Assembly: GCF_030282845.1 (NCBI RefSeq)
Contig: NZ_JASTWE010000031.1
Coordinates: forward strand, 1-46,163
DNA from: Pseudodesulfovibrio pelocollis
Lineage (GTDB): Bacteria; Desulfobacterota; Desulfovibrionia; Desulfovibrionales; Desulfovibrionaceae
DNA: 46,163 bases
Reading direction: 5' to 3'
Shown here: in pieces, positions 33,510 through 43,140 of the stretch
Numbering within the stretch: position 1 is the stretch's first letter
How the letters are laid out: each line of letters starts with the position of its first letter
Made by a program: the position numbers and the translations under genes
Notes under the pieces: model-generated
The model's database searches: none
What the model saw: only the letters and a program-made list of their open reading frames with translations
What the model was told of the DNA's origin: nothing

Positions 33510-34373
33510 CTATGCCCAGGCGTCGGCGTGTTCGGCGGCAAAGGCCGCGAAGGCGCGGGGTTCGTGGCCGGTCAGATGGGCCACGGCCCCGGTCACGTTG
33601 CCCGCCATGCCGAGCTTGACCACCCGGGTCAGGCTGACCAGCATGTTCACGGTCCATTCGGGCACGCCGTCCCGGGCCAGGGCCTCCATGTAGACCGCCT
33701 CGTCCACGGGCCGGTAGGCCACCTCCCGGCCGGTGGCCTTGGTCAGGATGGCCGCCACCTCGGCCAGGGAGATCCCCTGGGGGCCGGTCAGGGCATAGGT
33801 GCGTCCGTGGTGGGTCGCGTCGTCGAGAAACAGCCGGGCCGCGCAGGCCCCGATGTCGCGGGCGTCGATGTAGCTGACCCTGGCGTCCTCCTCGGGCAGG
33901 GCCAGTTGGCCTGCGCGCACCATGGGGGCCAGGGTGGTGGCGAAACGCTGCATGACCGCATTGGGCCGCAGGATGGTGAAGGGAATGCCGGAATCCTCCA
34001 CAAACTGGTCCACGGTGCCGTGCTCGCGCCCGAGCCGCCAGTGGGCATCGGACGACGCGGCGTAGGCGCTGGCGCGCACGATATGGCCGATGCCCGCCGC
34101 CTTGGCCGCCTGCACGGCCAGATGGCCCCGCCGGGCCATGCCCTCGGCCAGGGGCAGCGCCAGAAAGAGCCTGTCGCACCCCTGCATGGCCCGGGTCATG
34201 GACTCCTGGTCCGAAAAGTCAAAGACCCGCGCCTGAACGCCGTCGCGGGCCAGGGCCTCGGCTCCCTCCGGGGCATGCGCCCCGGCCACCACATCCACCC
34301 CGGCCTCGCGCAGGGATGCCAACACGGCCGACCCGATGACGCCTGTGGCCCCGGTCACAAAAACACTGCCCAT
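33510..34373 (-). CDS. NmrA/SDR-like NAD(P)-binding oxidoreductase
   Basis: 287 aa. VFVTGATGVIGSAVLASL is the Rossmann dinucleotide loop GxxGxxG. The remainder follows the NmrA/QorB atypical short-chain dehydrogenase pattern (HIVRASAYAASS, FTILRPNAVMQRFA, YIDARDIG, YALTGPQGISLAEVA). Members act as quinone reductases or redox sensors; no catalytic Tyr-xxx-Lys is seen. The ATG at 34373 has AGGAGG. Its stop is eight bases before the HD-GYP start. Confidence 0.8.
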   Translation of the reverse strand: MGSVFVTGATGVIGSAVLASLREAGVDVVAGAHAPEGAEALARDGVQARVFDFSDQESMTRAMQGCDRLFLALPLAEGMARRGHLAVQAAKAAGIGHIVRASAYAASSDAHWRLGREHGTVDQFVEDSGIPFTILRPNAVMQRFATTLAPMVRAGQLALPEEDARVSYIDARDIGACAARLFLDDATHHGRTYALTGPQGISLAEVAAILTKATGREVAYRPVDEAVYMEALARDGVPEWTVNMLVSLTRVVKLGMAGNVTGAVAHLTGHEPRAFAAFAAEHADAWA

Positions 34374-34494
34374 CGCCTGCCTCCTGTTCCGGCCCGCCGG
34401 CCGGATTTCCTGCATGTTTCAAGCCCGGGCCACGCTACACGAAAGGGTACGGAAAAGGCAAATGCCCTGACCCGCCAAATCGCCCCGCGGCCGC

Positions 34495-34528
34495 AAAAAG
34501 GGGCGGCCCGGCATCCCGGACCGCCCCT
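34495..34528 (-). terminator. rho-independent terminator of folD
   Basis: On the minus strand AGGGGCGGTCCGGGATGCC folds on GGCCGCCCC and is followed by TTTTT (34499-34495). It ends the eno-folD direction before the NmrA-like gene. Confidence 0.8.
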
Positions 34529-34550
34529 GTGATCGTCACAGAAGAGCCTG

Positions 34551-35408
34551 TTACGCGCCTACGTGGAGCTTGTACGCCTCCAGGGTGTTGACCATCAGCT
34601 GGGCGATGGTCATGGGGCCGACGCCGCCCGGCACCGGGGTCATGGCGTGGACCTTGTCCTTGAGGCCCTCGAAATCGCAGTCGCCTACCAGGCCCTCGTC
34701 GGTGCGGTTGATGCCCACATCCACCACCACCGCGCCCTCCTTGACCATGTCCGCGGTGACAAAGCCCGGCATGCCGATGGCTGCAAACACGAAATCCGCC
34801 CCCTGACACTCGGCCTTGAGGTCCGCTGTGCGCGAATGGCACAGGGTCACGGTGGCGTTGGCGCACGGCCCGGCCTGGGAGAGCATCATGGCCAGGGGCT
34901 TGCCCACGATGTTGGAGCGGCCGATGACCACGGCCTTCTTGCAGGCCGGGTCCAGGTCGTAGCGCTTGAGCAGATTGATCACGCCCGCCGGGGTGCACGG
35001 CTTGAACCCGGGCAGCCCGAGGCTGAGCTTGCCCACGTTGACCGGGTGGAACCCGTCCACGTCCTTGTTCGGGTCGATCAGGTCGAGGATGCGCTGGCTG
35101 TCGAGCCCCTTGGGCAGGGGCAGCTGGACCAGGATGCCGTCCACGCGCACGTCGCGGTTGAGCTGCTGGATCAGCCCCTCAAGCTCCAGCTGGGAGGCAT
35201 TCTCCAGCCGATGCGGCATGGAGACGATGCCGCAGTCCTCGCAGGCGCGCTCCTTGTTGCGCACATACACCTGGCTGGCCGGGTCGTCGCCCACGAGCAC
35301 CACGGCCAGCCCGGGGCTGCGCCCGAATCTGGCCGCGAGTTCGGTCACTTCCTCTTTGATCTCGGCCCGTATGGTGGCCGCAGTCGCCTTGCCGTCGAGT
35401 AGAATCAT
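34551..35408 (-). CDS. folD: bifunctional methylene-THF dehydrogenase / methenyl-THF cyclohydrolase
   Basis: 285 aa, full length. Motifs: [25 protein letters not shown], where the Lys in Y-x3-K is the catalytic base, [42 protein letters not shown] (NADP loop) and [11 protein letters not shown]. It interconverts 5,10-methylene-THF and 10-formyl-THF, and in anaerobes can join C1 metabolism next to CO metabolism. Enolase lies upstream on the same strand, 169 bases away. Confidence 0.97.
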   Translation of the reverse strand: MILLDGKATAATIRAEIKEEVTELAARFGRSPGLAVVLVGDDPASQVYVRNKERACEDCGIVSMPHRLENASQLELEGLIQQLNRDVRVDGILVQLPLPKGLDSQRILDLIDPNKDVDGFHPVNVGKLSLGLPGFKPCTPAGVINLLKRYDLDPACKKAVVIGRSNIVGKPLAMMLSQAGPCANATVTLCHSRTADLKAECQGADFVFAAIGMPGFVTADMVKEGAVVVDVGINRTDEGLVGDCDFEGLKDKVHAMTPVPGGVGPMTIAQLMVNTLEAYKLHVGA

Positions 35409-35523
35409 GCTGTTGCCTCCGGCGAGTCAAAAGCCCGCTCGGCACGGACTTGCGTGAATTCCGGGCATGCCGGGCCGGGAGCATCGCGCCCTCGGCCCGG
35501 CAGGCTCGAGACATTGAATCCAT

Positions 35524-35567
35524 GGGGCGGCGCTGTGGCGACAGCGTTGTCGCGATCCGGCCGCCCC
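35524..35567 (-). other. nested hairpin between eno and folD
   Basis: Outer arms GGGGCGGC (35524-35531) and GCCGCCCC (35560-35567), inner stem GCGACA (35538-35543) and TGTCGC (35548-35553). No T-tract follows in the minus direction, so attenuation or processing is more likely than termination. Confidence 0.45.
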
Positions 35568-35577
35568 GCCCTTTTCC

Positions 35578-37064
<1,487 letters not shown>

Positions 37065-37102
37065 GACTCTTTATGCTGATTGGAAAAATCCGTGTTCGCC
37101 GT

Positions 37103-37118
37103 TATCCTGTGCAGGATA
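37103..37118. promoter_or_regulatory. palindrome upstream of eno, possible operator
   Basis: TATCCTGTGCAGGATA has perfect 7-bp arms around a two-base centre. It lies between the dispersed repeat and the end of the next lipoprotein gene. The protein that might bind it is unknown. Confidence 0.35.
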
Positions 37119-37172
37119 GACCAAATCCGCCCGATGCTCAATCGGATATACCTGAGCTGGCCGGGAGCGCAG

Positions 37173-37766
37173 TTATAATTCGTGCGCGGAATCAGCATAG
37201 ACGATGGCCGGATTGATGGTCACGCTGCCCGCCAGGGCTTCTATCTCGGCCAGCCGCGCGCCATCGTCGGCCGGGCAGATCGCCAGGGTGGCCACATACC
37301 CTTTCCGGGTGTATTGCCTCTCCAGGATTGTCAACCTGCCCCCCGCCGAATCCCCGGACATCTCCTCAATGCGGAAGCGTCCGGCATCCAGGTCCAGGGA
37401 ATGGCGGACCTCGCTCGGCGCGGTCACCACCGGTCGGGAGAGATACTCCCTGTATTGCTCCTCGATCTGATCACGGGAATAGGGGCCGCCCCTGTCCACC
37501 AGAAACATCACGGCCGGGGGGTACCCTCCACCGGGCTGATGCCCTGCGGGCATGAACGTGTGCTCAATCACATACTCCTCGGCCATGAACGAGGCCATGA
37601 GCAGCGACATGGTGTCGCCGGTGGCGTCCTGCCAGGAATCAGCGGCCTCAAAGGAATAGTCCTTCTGGATTTTTCCCATCATGGTGGGCCACGGGCCATT
37701 GTCGCCGCACCCCGCCAGGGTGAGGCAGACGACGAGGGCGCACACCGCCAAGCCATACTTCAGCAT
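37173..37766 (-). CDS. small lipoprotein of unknown function
   Basis: 197 aa. Signal peptide with lipobox LTLAGC (Cys about 20). The mature part has no domain I recognise; mixed alpha/beta with a conserved-looking VRHSLDLDAGRFRIEEMSGDSAGG stretch and a Met-rich early region. The ATG at 37766 follows AAGGAG. It is divergent from the DJ-1/PfpI gene, with 176 bases between them. Confidence 0.7.
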   Translation of the reverse strand: MLKYGLAVCALVVCLTLAGCGDNGPWPTMMGKIQKDYSFEAADSWQDATGDTMSLLMASFMAEEYVIEHTFMPAGHQPGGGYPPAVMFLVDRGGPYSRDQIEEQYREYLSRPVVTAPSEVRHSLDLDAGRFRIEEMSGDSAGGRLTILERQYTRKGYVATLAICPADDGARLAEIEALAGSVTINPAIVYADSAHEL

Positions 37767-37942
37767 GATCAACTCCTTATGGTGATTCTTCTTTGTCGTG
37801 ACGAGGCATAGCCCACGGCCCTCGCAATGACAAGGACCCACCACGGCGGCACAACGCCAGCCAACCTGCCCTCGCAACGGTTGTGCCCCGCGCCGAATAG
37901 GGGTATTGGTGGAAGCATCGAAAAACCCCCAGGAGGCAAGCC

Positions 37943-38530
37943 ATGTCCGTGAAGAAGATTCTGATGCTCGTCGGCGATTTTGTCGAGGATTACGAGGTGA
38001 TGGTCCCGTTCCAGATGCTGCTCATGGTCGGGCACGAGGTCCATGCCGTGTGCCCGGGCAAGAAGGCGGGCGAGACTGTGGCCACGGCCATTCACGACTT
38101 CGAGGGCCACCAGACCTACAGCGAGAAGCCGGGCCACAACTTCCTGCTCAACGCCGACTTCGACACCGTGGACCCGGCGAGCTACGACGGGCTGGTCATC
38201 CCCGGCGGACGCGCCCCGGAATACATCCGCCTCAACGAGCGGGTTCTTGAGATCGTGCGCCATTTCGCCAAGGCGGGCAAGCCCATCGCCGCCGTGTGCC
38301 ACGGCCCGCAGGTGCTGGTGGCCGCAGGCGTGGTCAAGGGCAAGTCCTGCACCGCCTATCCTGCGGTGCGGCCCGACCTCGAAGTGGGCGGCGCCACATG
38401 GGTCAACACCAACGAGACCTTCAGCAACGCCCATGTGGACGGCAACCTCGTCACCTCCCCGGCCTGGCCCTCCCACCCGGCGCTGATCCGCGAGTTCCTC
38501 AGGCTGCTCGGCACGACCATCACACCATAG
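37943..38530 (+). CDS. DJ-1/PfpI-family protein
   Basis: 195 aa. The nucleophile elbow [16 protein letters not shown] holds the reactive Cys followed by His, and [14 protein letters not shown] supplies the Glu-site loop. [17 protein letters not shown] at the N-terminus provides the acid residue (Glu) expected near the Cys. Members act as proteases, glyoxalases or chaperones; the role here cannot be fixed. AGGAGG lies upstream of the ATG. A terminator and an internally deleted repeat follow. Confidence 0.88.
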   Translation: MSVKKILMLVGDFVEDYEVMVPFQMLLMVGHEVHAVCPGKKAGETVATAIHDFEGHQTYSEKPGHNFLLNADFDTVDPASYDGLVIPGGRAPEYIRLNERVLEIVRHFAKAGKPIAAVCHGPQVLVAAGVVKGKSCTAYPAVRPDLEVGGATWVNTNETFSNAHVDGNLVTSPAWPSHPALIREFLRLLGTTITP

Positions 38531-38531
38531 T

Positions 38532-38572
38532 AGGCTGAAAGACGACGCATCGGACCATTTTTGAACAGCCTG
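38532..38572. repeat. internally deleted copy of the dispersed palindromic repeat
   Basis: AGGCTG (38532-38537) and a left-end-like AAAGACGACG are joined directly to ACCATTTTTGAACAGCCTG (38554-38572), identical over 19 bases to the right end of the copy near eno. The middle of about 130 bases is missing. It begins two bases after the DJ-1/PfpI stop. Confidence 0.6.
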
Positions 38573-38602
38573 AGAAGATGCTTTAGCACGCCGTTATGTC
38601 TT

Positions 38603-38641
38603 GGCGGCATCGGGCCACTGCCCGGTGCCGCCACCGTTTTT
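38603..38641 (+). terminator. rho-independent terminator after DJ-1/PfpI gene
   Basis: GGCGGCATCGGGC (38603-38615), CACT loop and GCCCGGTGCCGCC (38620-38632) with one T-G pair, then ACCGTTTTTC. A second hairpin (CGGCGG and CCGCCG, from 38642) with TTTTT follows immediately. Confidence 0.75.
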
Positions 38642-38718
38642 CGGCGGCCGCCCTCTCCGCCGGGCCGGGTTTTTCATTGGCCGCATCCCGTGCTATGGGT
38701 CGGGCAAAGGGGGTCGCC

Positions 38719-39465
38719 ATGGCCAATCACGCGCTGGACAACGCCGCCCGCATCCTGGGGCAGGCCCGCTGCACCATCGCATTCACCGGCGCGGGCATCT
38801 CGGTGGAATCGGGCATACCGCCCTTTCGCGGCCCGGGCGGGGTGTGGTCCAAATACGACCCGGCGATGTTCGAAAAGGCGTATTTCAAACAGCATCCGCA
38901 GGAAGTCTGGCCCCTGCTCAAGACCATCTTCTACGACACCCTGGCTAGGGCGCGGCCCAACCCGGCGCACTACGCCCTGGCCGATCTGGAGGCGGCGGGC
39001 CGACTGGCCGGGGTCATCACCCAGAACATCGATGGCCTGCATCAGGCCGCTGGCAGCCGCACGGTCCACGAATACCACGGCTCCACCCGGCGCATGCAAT
39101 GCCTCGCCTGCCGGGCCTTCTTCGACTCCGCGTCCATCTCCCTGGAGCGCCTGCCCCCGCCCTGCCCGGCCTGCGGCGGCACGCTGAAGCCGGATTTCAT
39201 CTTCTTTTCCGAGCCCATCCCCTTCGAGGTCCACCGGGCGGCCACGGACCTGGCCCAGGCCAGCGACGTCTGCCTCATCGTGGGCACCGGCGGCGAGGTC
39301 ATGCCCGCTGGCCGCATCCCCCATCTGGTCAAGAGCGCAGGCGGCACGGTGATCGAGATCAACCTGTACGAAACCCGCTACTCCTACGGCTTCAGCGACA
39401 TCTTCCTCCAGGGCAAGGCCGGAACCCTGCTCCCGGAGCTGGCCGAGAAGACGCTGGCGGCCTGA
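38719..39465 (+). CDS. Sir2-family NAD-dependent deacylase (sirtuin)
   Basis: 248 aa. NAD motifs FTGAGISVESGIPPFRG, TQNIDGLHQAAG and VGTGGEVMPAGRIP; catalytic His in EYHGSTRR; and the zinc module C-x2-C (CLAC) with C-x2-C (CPAC). It removes acyl groups from lysine, using NAD. The GIPPFRG replaces the more common GIPDFRG, so Pro stands where Asp is usual. The ATG at 38719 follows AAAGGGGG; upstream frame-open sequence runs through the two terminators and is rejected. A nucleoside transporter follows after 64 bases. Confidence 0.9.
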   Translation: MANHALDNAARILGQARCTIAFTGAGISVESGIPPFRGPGGVWSKYDPAMFEKAYFKQHPQEVWPLLKTIFYDTLARARPNPAHYALADLEAAGRLAGVITQNIDGLHQAAGSRTVHEYHGSTRRMQCLACRAFFDSASISLERLPPPCPACGGTLKPDFIFFSEPIPFEVHRAATDLAQASDVCLIVGTGGEVMPAGRIPHLVKSAGGTVIEINLYETRYSYGFSDIFLQGKAGTLLPELAEKTLAA

Positions 39466-39529
39466 GGGCTCTCCCTTCTTGCTTCCGCCCTTCGAAGGCA
39501 GTAGAAACACGGAAATTTTGGAGGCGGGG

Positions 39530-40774
39530 ATGGACAGAGCATATGGAGCCCTCGGGCTGGTGGTCTTGATGGCGTTGGCCTGGCTCCTGAGCGAGCATCG
39601 GCGCAGGCTCGACTGGCGTTTGGTCCTGGCGGGCGTGGGCCTGCAACTGGGTGTGGCCTTCGTCCTCATCAAGGTGCCGGTGATCAACGATGCCTTTCTG
39701 GCGGCCAATGTGCTGGTGGAGGTGCTGGAGCAGGCCACGGCCGCAGGCACCACCTTTGCCTTCGGCTATCTTGGCGGCGGCCCGCTGCCCTTTGAGGAAC
39801 CCTGGCCGGGCGCGGCCTTTGTCTTTGCCCTGCGGGCGCTGCCGCTGATCCTGGTGGTCTCGGCCCTCTCGGCGGTGCTCTTCTACTGGCGCGTTATCCC
39901 GGTGGTGGTCAACGCCTTCTCCTTTTGCCTCAAGAAGACCATGGGCGTGGGCGGCGCGCTGGGCATCGGCGTCTCGGCCAACATCTTCGTGGGCATGGTC
40001 GAGGCCCCGCTGCTGGTCCGGCCCTATCTCGCCCAGATGACCCGTAGCGAGCTTTTCTCCCTCATGTGCGCGGGCATGGCCACCATCGCCGGGACCATGC
40101 TCGTGGTCTATGCCTCCATCCTCGGCCCGGTGATCCCCGAGGCCCTGGGGCACATCCTCATCGCCTCCATCGTCTCGGCCCCGGCGGCCATCCTGCTCTC
40201 GCGCATCATGATTCCCGAGACCGGCGAGGTGACCACCGGGGTCATCGTGCCGCCCCAGACCGCCACCTCGACCATGGACGCGGCGGTGAAGGGCACGGCG
40301 CAGGGCGTGAAACTTCTGATCAACGTGGTGGCCCTGCTCATCGTGTTCGTGGCCCTGGCCGAGATGGCGAACCTGCTCCTGGCCCTGGGCCCGGACGCGG
40401 CAGGCGCCCCCCTGACCCTGCAACGGCTGCTGGGCTGGCTCATGGCCCCGCTGGTCTGGATCATCGGCGTGCCCTGGTCCGAGGCGGTCACGGCCGGAGC
40501 GCTCATGGGCACCAAGGTGGTGCTCAACGAATTCATCGCCTACCTCGACATGGCCGCCCTGCCCGAGGGCGCTCTGAGCGAGAAAAGCCGCGTGATCATG
40601 GTCTACGCCATGTGTGGTTTCGCCAACTTCGGCTCGGTGGGCATCATGGTCGGCGGGCTGAGCGCCATGGCCCCGGACCGCCGCGACGAGATCGTGGGCC
40701 TGGGCCTGAAATCCCTGGTGGCCGGAACCCTGGCCACCCTCATGACCGGCGCGGTCGTGGGCATGCTGTATTGA
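39530..40774 (+). CDS. concentrative nucleoside transporter (NupC/CNT family)
   Basis: 414 aa with about ten membrane helices. Family markers: GVSANIFVGMVEAPLLVRPYL, MCAGMATIAGTMLVVYASIL, GTKVVLNEFIAYL and MCGFANFGSVGIMVGGLSAMAP. Cotransports nucleosides with H+ or Na+ across the inner membrane. The ATG at 39530 follows GGAGGCGGGG. It lies downstream of the sirtuin on the same strand. Confidence 0.9.
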   Translation: MDRAYGALGLVVLMALAWLLSEHRRRLDWRLVLAGVGLQLGVAFVLIKVPVINDAFLAANVLVEVLEQATAAGTTFAFGYLGGGPLPFEEPWPGAAFVFALRALPLILVVSALSAVLFYWRVIPVVVNAFSFCLKKTMGVGGALGIGVSANIFVGMVEAPLLVRPYLAQMTRSELFSLMCAGMATIAGTMLVVYASILGPVIPEALGHILIASIVSAPAAILLSRIMIPETGEVTTGVIVPPQTATSTMDAAVKGTAQGVKLLINVVALLIVFVALAEMANLLLALGPDAAGAPLTLQRLLGWLMAPLVWIIGVPWSEAVTAGALMGTKVVLNEFIAYLDMAALPEGALSEKSRVIMVYAMCGFANFGSVGIMVGGLSAMAPDRRDEIVGLGLKSLVAGTLATLMTGAVVGMLY

Positions 40775-40851
40775 GTGGGTGGGGCGGGATTGATTGGTTA
40801 GAGTCGCCACCCGGAAAGAAGCGGGCCGAGATTGCGGGGGCTAAAGGGGTT

Positions 40852-41121
40852 TCAATGACCCCCGTAGACCTTTCTGCGATGGCCGACACGGAGAATCAGA
40901 ATCAAGACTATTTCGTCTTGGATGTCGGCTACAATGCGATAGTCTCCGACCCGGTACTTCCAGAGGCCCGCTAGGTTCTTGCGAAGCGGCTCTCCATAAT
41001 CTCGCGGGTTGTTGGGAGCGATCCGCTCCCGGAGGTATTTCAAAAGAAGCCTTTGGGCCTGCTTGTCGAGCTTGGCCAATTCCTTTTCCGCAGCTGCGTC
41101 GAACTCAATCCGCCAGGTCAA
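40852..41121 (-). CDS. RelE-family toxin
   Basis: 89 aa, RelE/ParE-superfamily fold: TWRIEFDAAAEKELAKLDKQAQRLLLKYL, then LWKYRVGDYRIVADIQDEIVLILILRVGHRRKVY. The ending VGHRRKVY is typical of RelE-type ribosome-dependent mRNA endonucleases. A TTG start at 41121 is chosen because GGAGG lies seven bases upstream, inside the antitoxin gene; an ATG at 41139 has no SD. Reading overlaps the antitoxin by 17 bases, so translation is coupled. Confidence 0.85.
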   Translation of the reverse strand: MTWRIEFDAAAEKELAKLDKQAQRLLLKYLRERIAPNNPRDYGEPLRKNLAGLWKYRVGDYRIVADIQDEIVLILILRVGHRRKVYGGH

Positions 41122-41332
41122 GGCGCGCCTCCACCTCATCTATCGTGTATGTGCGGCTCTTACCCGCCTTGATGTCTGCGAGCCTCTGCTCCGCGAGATA
41201 GATGTCCTCAAGGTTCTCCAGGTGCTCCTGGATCGCCTCCCGGATGTAAAAAGCCTTGGTGCGCCCGGTGGCTTCCGCCAGGGCGTTGAGCCGGTTCTCG
41301 GTCTCTTCCGGCAATCGAATGGATATGGGCAT
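41105..41332 (-). CDS. RelB-like ribbon-helix-helix antitoxin
   Basis: 75 aa. The N-terminal MPISIRLPEETENRLNALAEATGRTKAFYIREAI is a ribbon-helix-helix DNA-binding domain. The C-terminal half, EQRLADIKAGKSRTYTIDEVEARLDL, should neutralise the toxin. The ATG at 41332 follows AGGAGG. The gene is preceded by a perfect palindrome that covers its SD. Confidence 0.87.
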   Translation of the reverse strand: MPISIRLPEETENRLNALAEATGRTKAFYIREAIQEHLENLEDIYLAEQRLADIKAGKSRTYTIDEVEARLDLAD

Positions 41333-41340
41333 AGGCACCT

Positions 41341-41366
41341 CCTTTGAGATACACGTATCTCAAAGG
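41341..41366. promoter_or_regulatory. toxin-antitoxin operator
   Basis: CCTTTGAGATAC (41341-41352) and its exact complement GTATCTCAAAGG (41355-41366) flank a two-base centre, so the palindrome is 26 bp and perfect. The left arm overlaps the SD side of the antitoxin (9 bases before its ATG). It is the expected site of ribbon-helix-helix autorepression. Confidence 0.75.
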
Positions 41367-41528
41367 TCGATGGAGTGCAAGCAATCGGAGACCGAAGAAC
41401 CAGCGAAACATAACCCGCCAAGGTCAACGGTTTCAGGTGGGCACTATTTTCTATGCACTATTCATGCACAGAACTCTCTTCATGCAAGTAAGCGAACATT
41501 GAAACCTGCTACCGCCATGCAAATTATA

Positions 41529-41915
41529 TCAAGGTCCAAAAAATTTTTTGATCTGCTCCGCTTGGTGGCTCGGAACTACAAACATTGCGGTCTCATAACC
41601 GGCCTCAATGAGGACCGCTGTGCGATGCCGCCCGTCTTCAAAACTAAGCCCCTCGGGGGCCATATCCGTCAAGAAAATGATAGGCATGTAAGTTGACCCT
41701 GAGGCAATTTCATTTTTCAAAATTTCGATCCTTTCTTCTTTCCTGTCACGGCCACCAACCCCGGAATATCCGTAAACGTCTTTTCCCCATACATCTTTTA
41801 ACTTTCTTAAATCTAACTCAATAGACGTACAGGCTGCTGGCGTATTGTTTTGAAGGATATGTTCACTAATTTGCTGCTCAGGCTGCTCTGGGTATTTGAA
41901 TTCTATAGGCTGCAT
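41529..41915 (-). CDS. AT-rich hypothetical protein with DGRHRTA motif
   Basis: 128 aa. The segment MPIIFLTDMAPEGLSFEDGRHRTAVLIEAGYETAMFVVP has the strand-D-G-x-H-R-helix arrangement seen in ParB/sulfiredoxin-like domains. No HTH or other domain is visible. Codon choice is much more AT-rich than that of neighbours (many AAA, AAT, TTT), pointing to recent transfer. The ATG at 41915 follows CAGGA. It lies between the toxin-antitoxin pair and tRNA-Leu. Function unknown. Confidence 0.6.
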   Translation of the reverse strand: MQPIEFKYPEQPEQQISEHILQNNTPAACTSIELDLRKLKDVWGKDVYGYSGVGGRDRKEERIEILKNEIASGSTYMPIIFLTDMAPEGLSFEDGRHRTAVLIEAGYETAMFVVPSHQAEQIKKFFGP

Positions 41916-42140
41916 GTGTCTATTCCTGTGAAGTAAACGTAGTAAGAAATTTTTAGATGATAATAAATTCATTCCGGCAACAATTAAAGGCAACGTATAT
42001 CAACACAATGTTAAGTATCGTTAATAAAATGCTATTCTGCTTGCCTGAAGTCAACCAAAAATATTGCTTATGCTCCTGGCGAAAAGTCAACGCCTTGGGG
42101 CAGAAGTGGGACAATCAGCACAACAATCAACGAAACAAGT

Positions 42141-42172
42141 CAGCGGCCCGCGATTCTCATCGCAAGCCGCTG
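42141..42172 (-). other. hairpin just downstream of tRNA-Leu
   Basis: CAGCGGC (42141-42147) and GCGAT (42150-42154) pair with ATCGC (42159-42163) and GCCGCTG (42166-42172); CC faces AA in an internal loop. It lies nine bases beyond the tRNA 3' end in the direction of transcription and may help end or process the transcript. Confidence 0.45.
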
Positions 42173-42181
42173 AATTCATTC

Positions 42182-42268
42182 TGGTACCAGGGAAGGGACT
42201 CGAACCCTTACAGTATCACTACCGGCGGATTTTGAGTCCGCTGCGTCTACCAATTCCGCCACCCTGGC
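42182..42268 (-). tRNA. tRNA-Leu (anticodon CAA)
   Basis: 87 bases. Acceptor arm GCCAGGG pairs with CCCTGGT, the anticodon loop CTCAAAA gives CAA (reads TTG), a long variable arm follows as expected of tRNA-Leu, and the T-arm GGGTTCGAGTCCC is intact. The 3' CCA is encoded. Confidence 0.95.
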
Positions 42269-42341
42269 GTGGTTGGGGTCATTCATAGGGCAGGGCGGCG
42301 CGGGCTGTCAATGTTCTTGTCAGGCGCGCGCCTTGGTGGTA

Positions 42342-42359
42342 GCACCGCAGCTGCGGTGC
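42342..42359. promoter_or_regulatory. 18-bp perfect palindrome before the DUF554 gene
   Basis: GCACCGCAGCTGCGGTGC has no centre base, so it cannot form a normal hairpin loop. It lies 31 bases before the ATG. It is a candidate operator for an unknown dimeric regulator. Confidence 0.4.
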
Positions 42360-42390
42360 CGCGCCGCCACTCAACCTCGGAAGGTCGCCC

Positions 42391-43074
42391 ATGCTCCCTG
42401 TCGGCTCCATCGTCAACGCACTGGCCATCATCGGCGGCAGCCTCATCGGCTGCTGGCTGCAATCGCGCTTTCCAGAGCGCATCCGCACCATCGTCTTTCA
42501 GGGGCTGGGGCTGTGCGTGCTGCTCATCGGCATCCAGATGGCCCTCAAGGTCGAGAACATCCTCATTGTCATCTTCGCTGTCCTGCTGGGCGGCATCAGC
42601 GGCGAGCTGCTGCGGCTCGACACCCTGTTCGCCCGGCTTGGCGACCGCTTCAAGCGGCTCATCAAGTCTGACAACGCCAAGTTCACCGACGGGCTGATCA
42701 CCGCCTCGCTCATCTACTGCATCGGGGCCATGGCCATCATCGGCTCGCTTGAGGAAGGCATCAACGGCGACGCCACGGTCCTCTACACCAAGTCCATCCT
42801 CGACGGATTCGCCTCGGTGGCCCTGGCCGCCACCTATGGCTCGGGCGTGCTCTTCTCCTTCATCCCGGTGCTGCTCTACCAGGGGGCCATGACCATCGGG
42901 GCCAGCTTCTTCCAGCAATACTTCTCGCCCATGATGATCAGCCAGGTCACGGCCTGCGGCGGCCTGCTCATCATCGGCATCGGCATCAACCTGCTGGAAC
43001 TGAAGGAAATCCGGCTGGCCAACCTGCTGCCCGCCCTGGTCTACGTGGTCGTTCTCACCGCCTTTTTCGCCTGA
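42391..43074 (+). CDS. DUF554 family inner-membrane protein
   Basis: 227 aa with about six to seven membrane helices. The N-terminal GSIVNALAIIGGSLIGCWL and the central FTDGLITASLIYCIGAMAIIGSLEEGINGD are the family hallmarks (YdfK/YqgA-like, possible transporter). No substrate is established. GGAAGG precedes the ATG. Its 3' end is followed by a hairpin shared with the convergent gene. Confidence 0.88.
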   Translation: MLPVGSIVNALAIIGGSLIGCWLQSRFPERIRTIVFQGLGLCVLLIGIQMALKVENILIVIFAVLLGGISGELLRLDTLFARLGDRFKRLIKSDNAKFTDGLITASLIYCIGAMAIIGSLEEGINGDATVLYTKSILDGFASVALAATYGSGVLFSFIPVLLYQGAMTIGASFFQQYFSPMMISQVTACGGLLIIGIGINLLELKEIRLANLLPALVYVVVLTAFFA

Positions 43075-43077
43075 CAG

Positions 43078-43103
43078 TAAAAAGGCCCGCGAAAAGCGGG
43101 CCT
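43078..43103 (-). terminator. terminator of the CGGGCGG-tail protein gene
   Basis: On the minus strand AGGCCCGC, TTTTC loop and GCGGGCCT, then TTTTTAC (43082-43078). It may also slow transcription from the DUF554 gene. Confidence 0.75.
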
Positions 43104-43140
43104 CAGAATGATGGCATCGTCCGTTCCGACGGGCCTTGGC

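Noticed and set aside
40852-41139. ATG at 41139 as the RelE toxin start
   Set aside because: It has no ribosome-binding site and adds MRWRRA, which is unlike RelE N-termini; the TTG at 41121 follows GGAGG and starts at the family's usual point.
41367-42181. An integrase or att repeat beside tRNA-Leu
   Set aside because: No recombinase gene and no second copy of the tRNA 3' end were found in the window, so only the AT-rich character supports an island.
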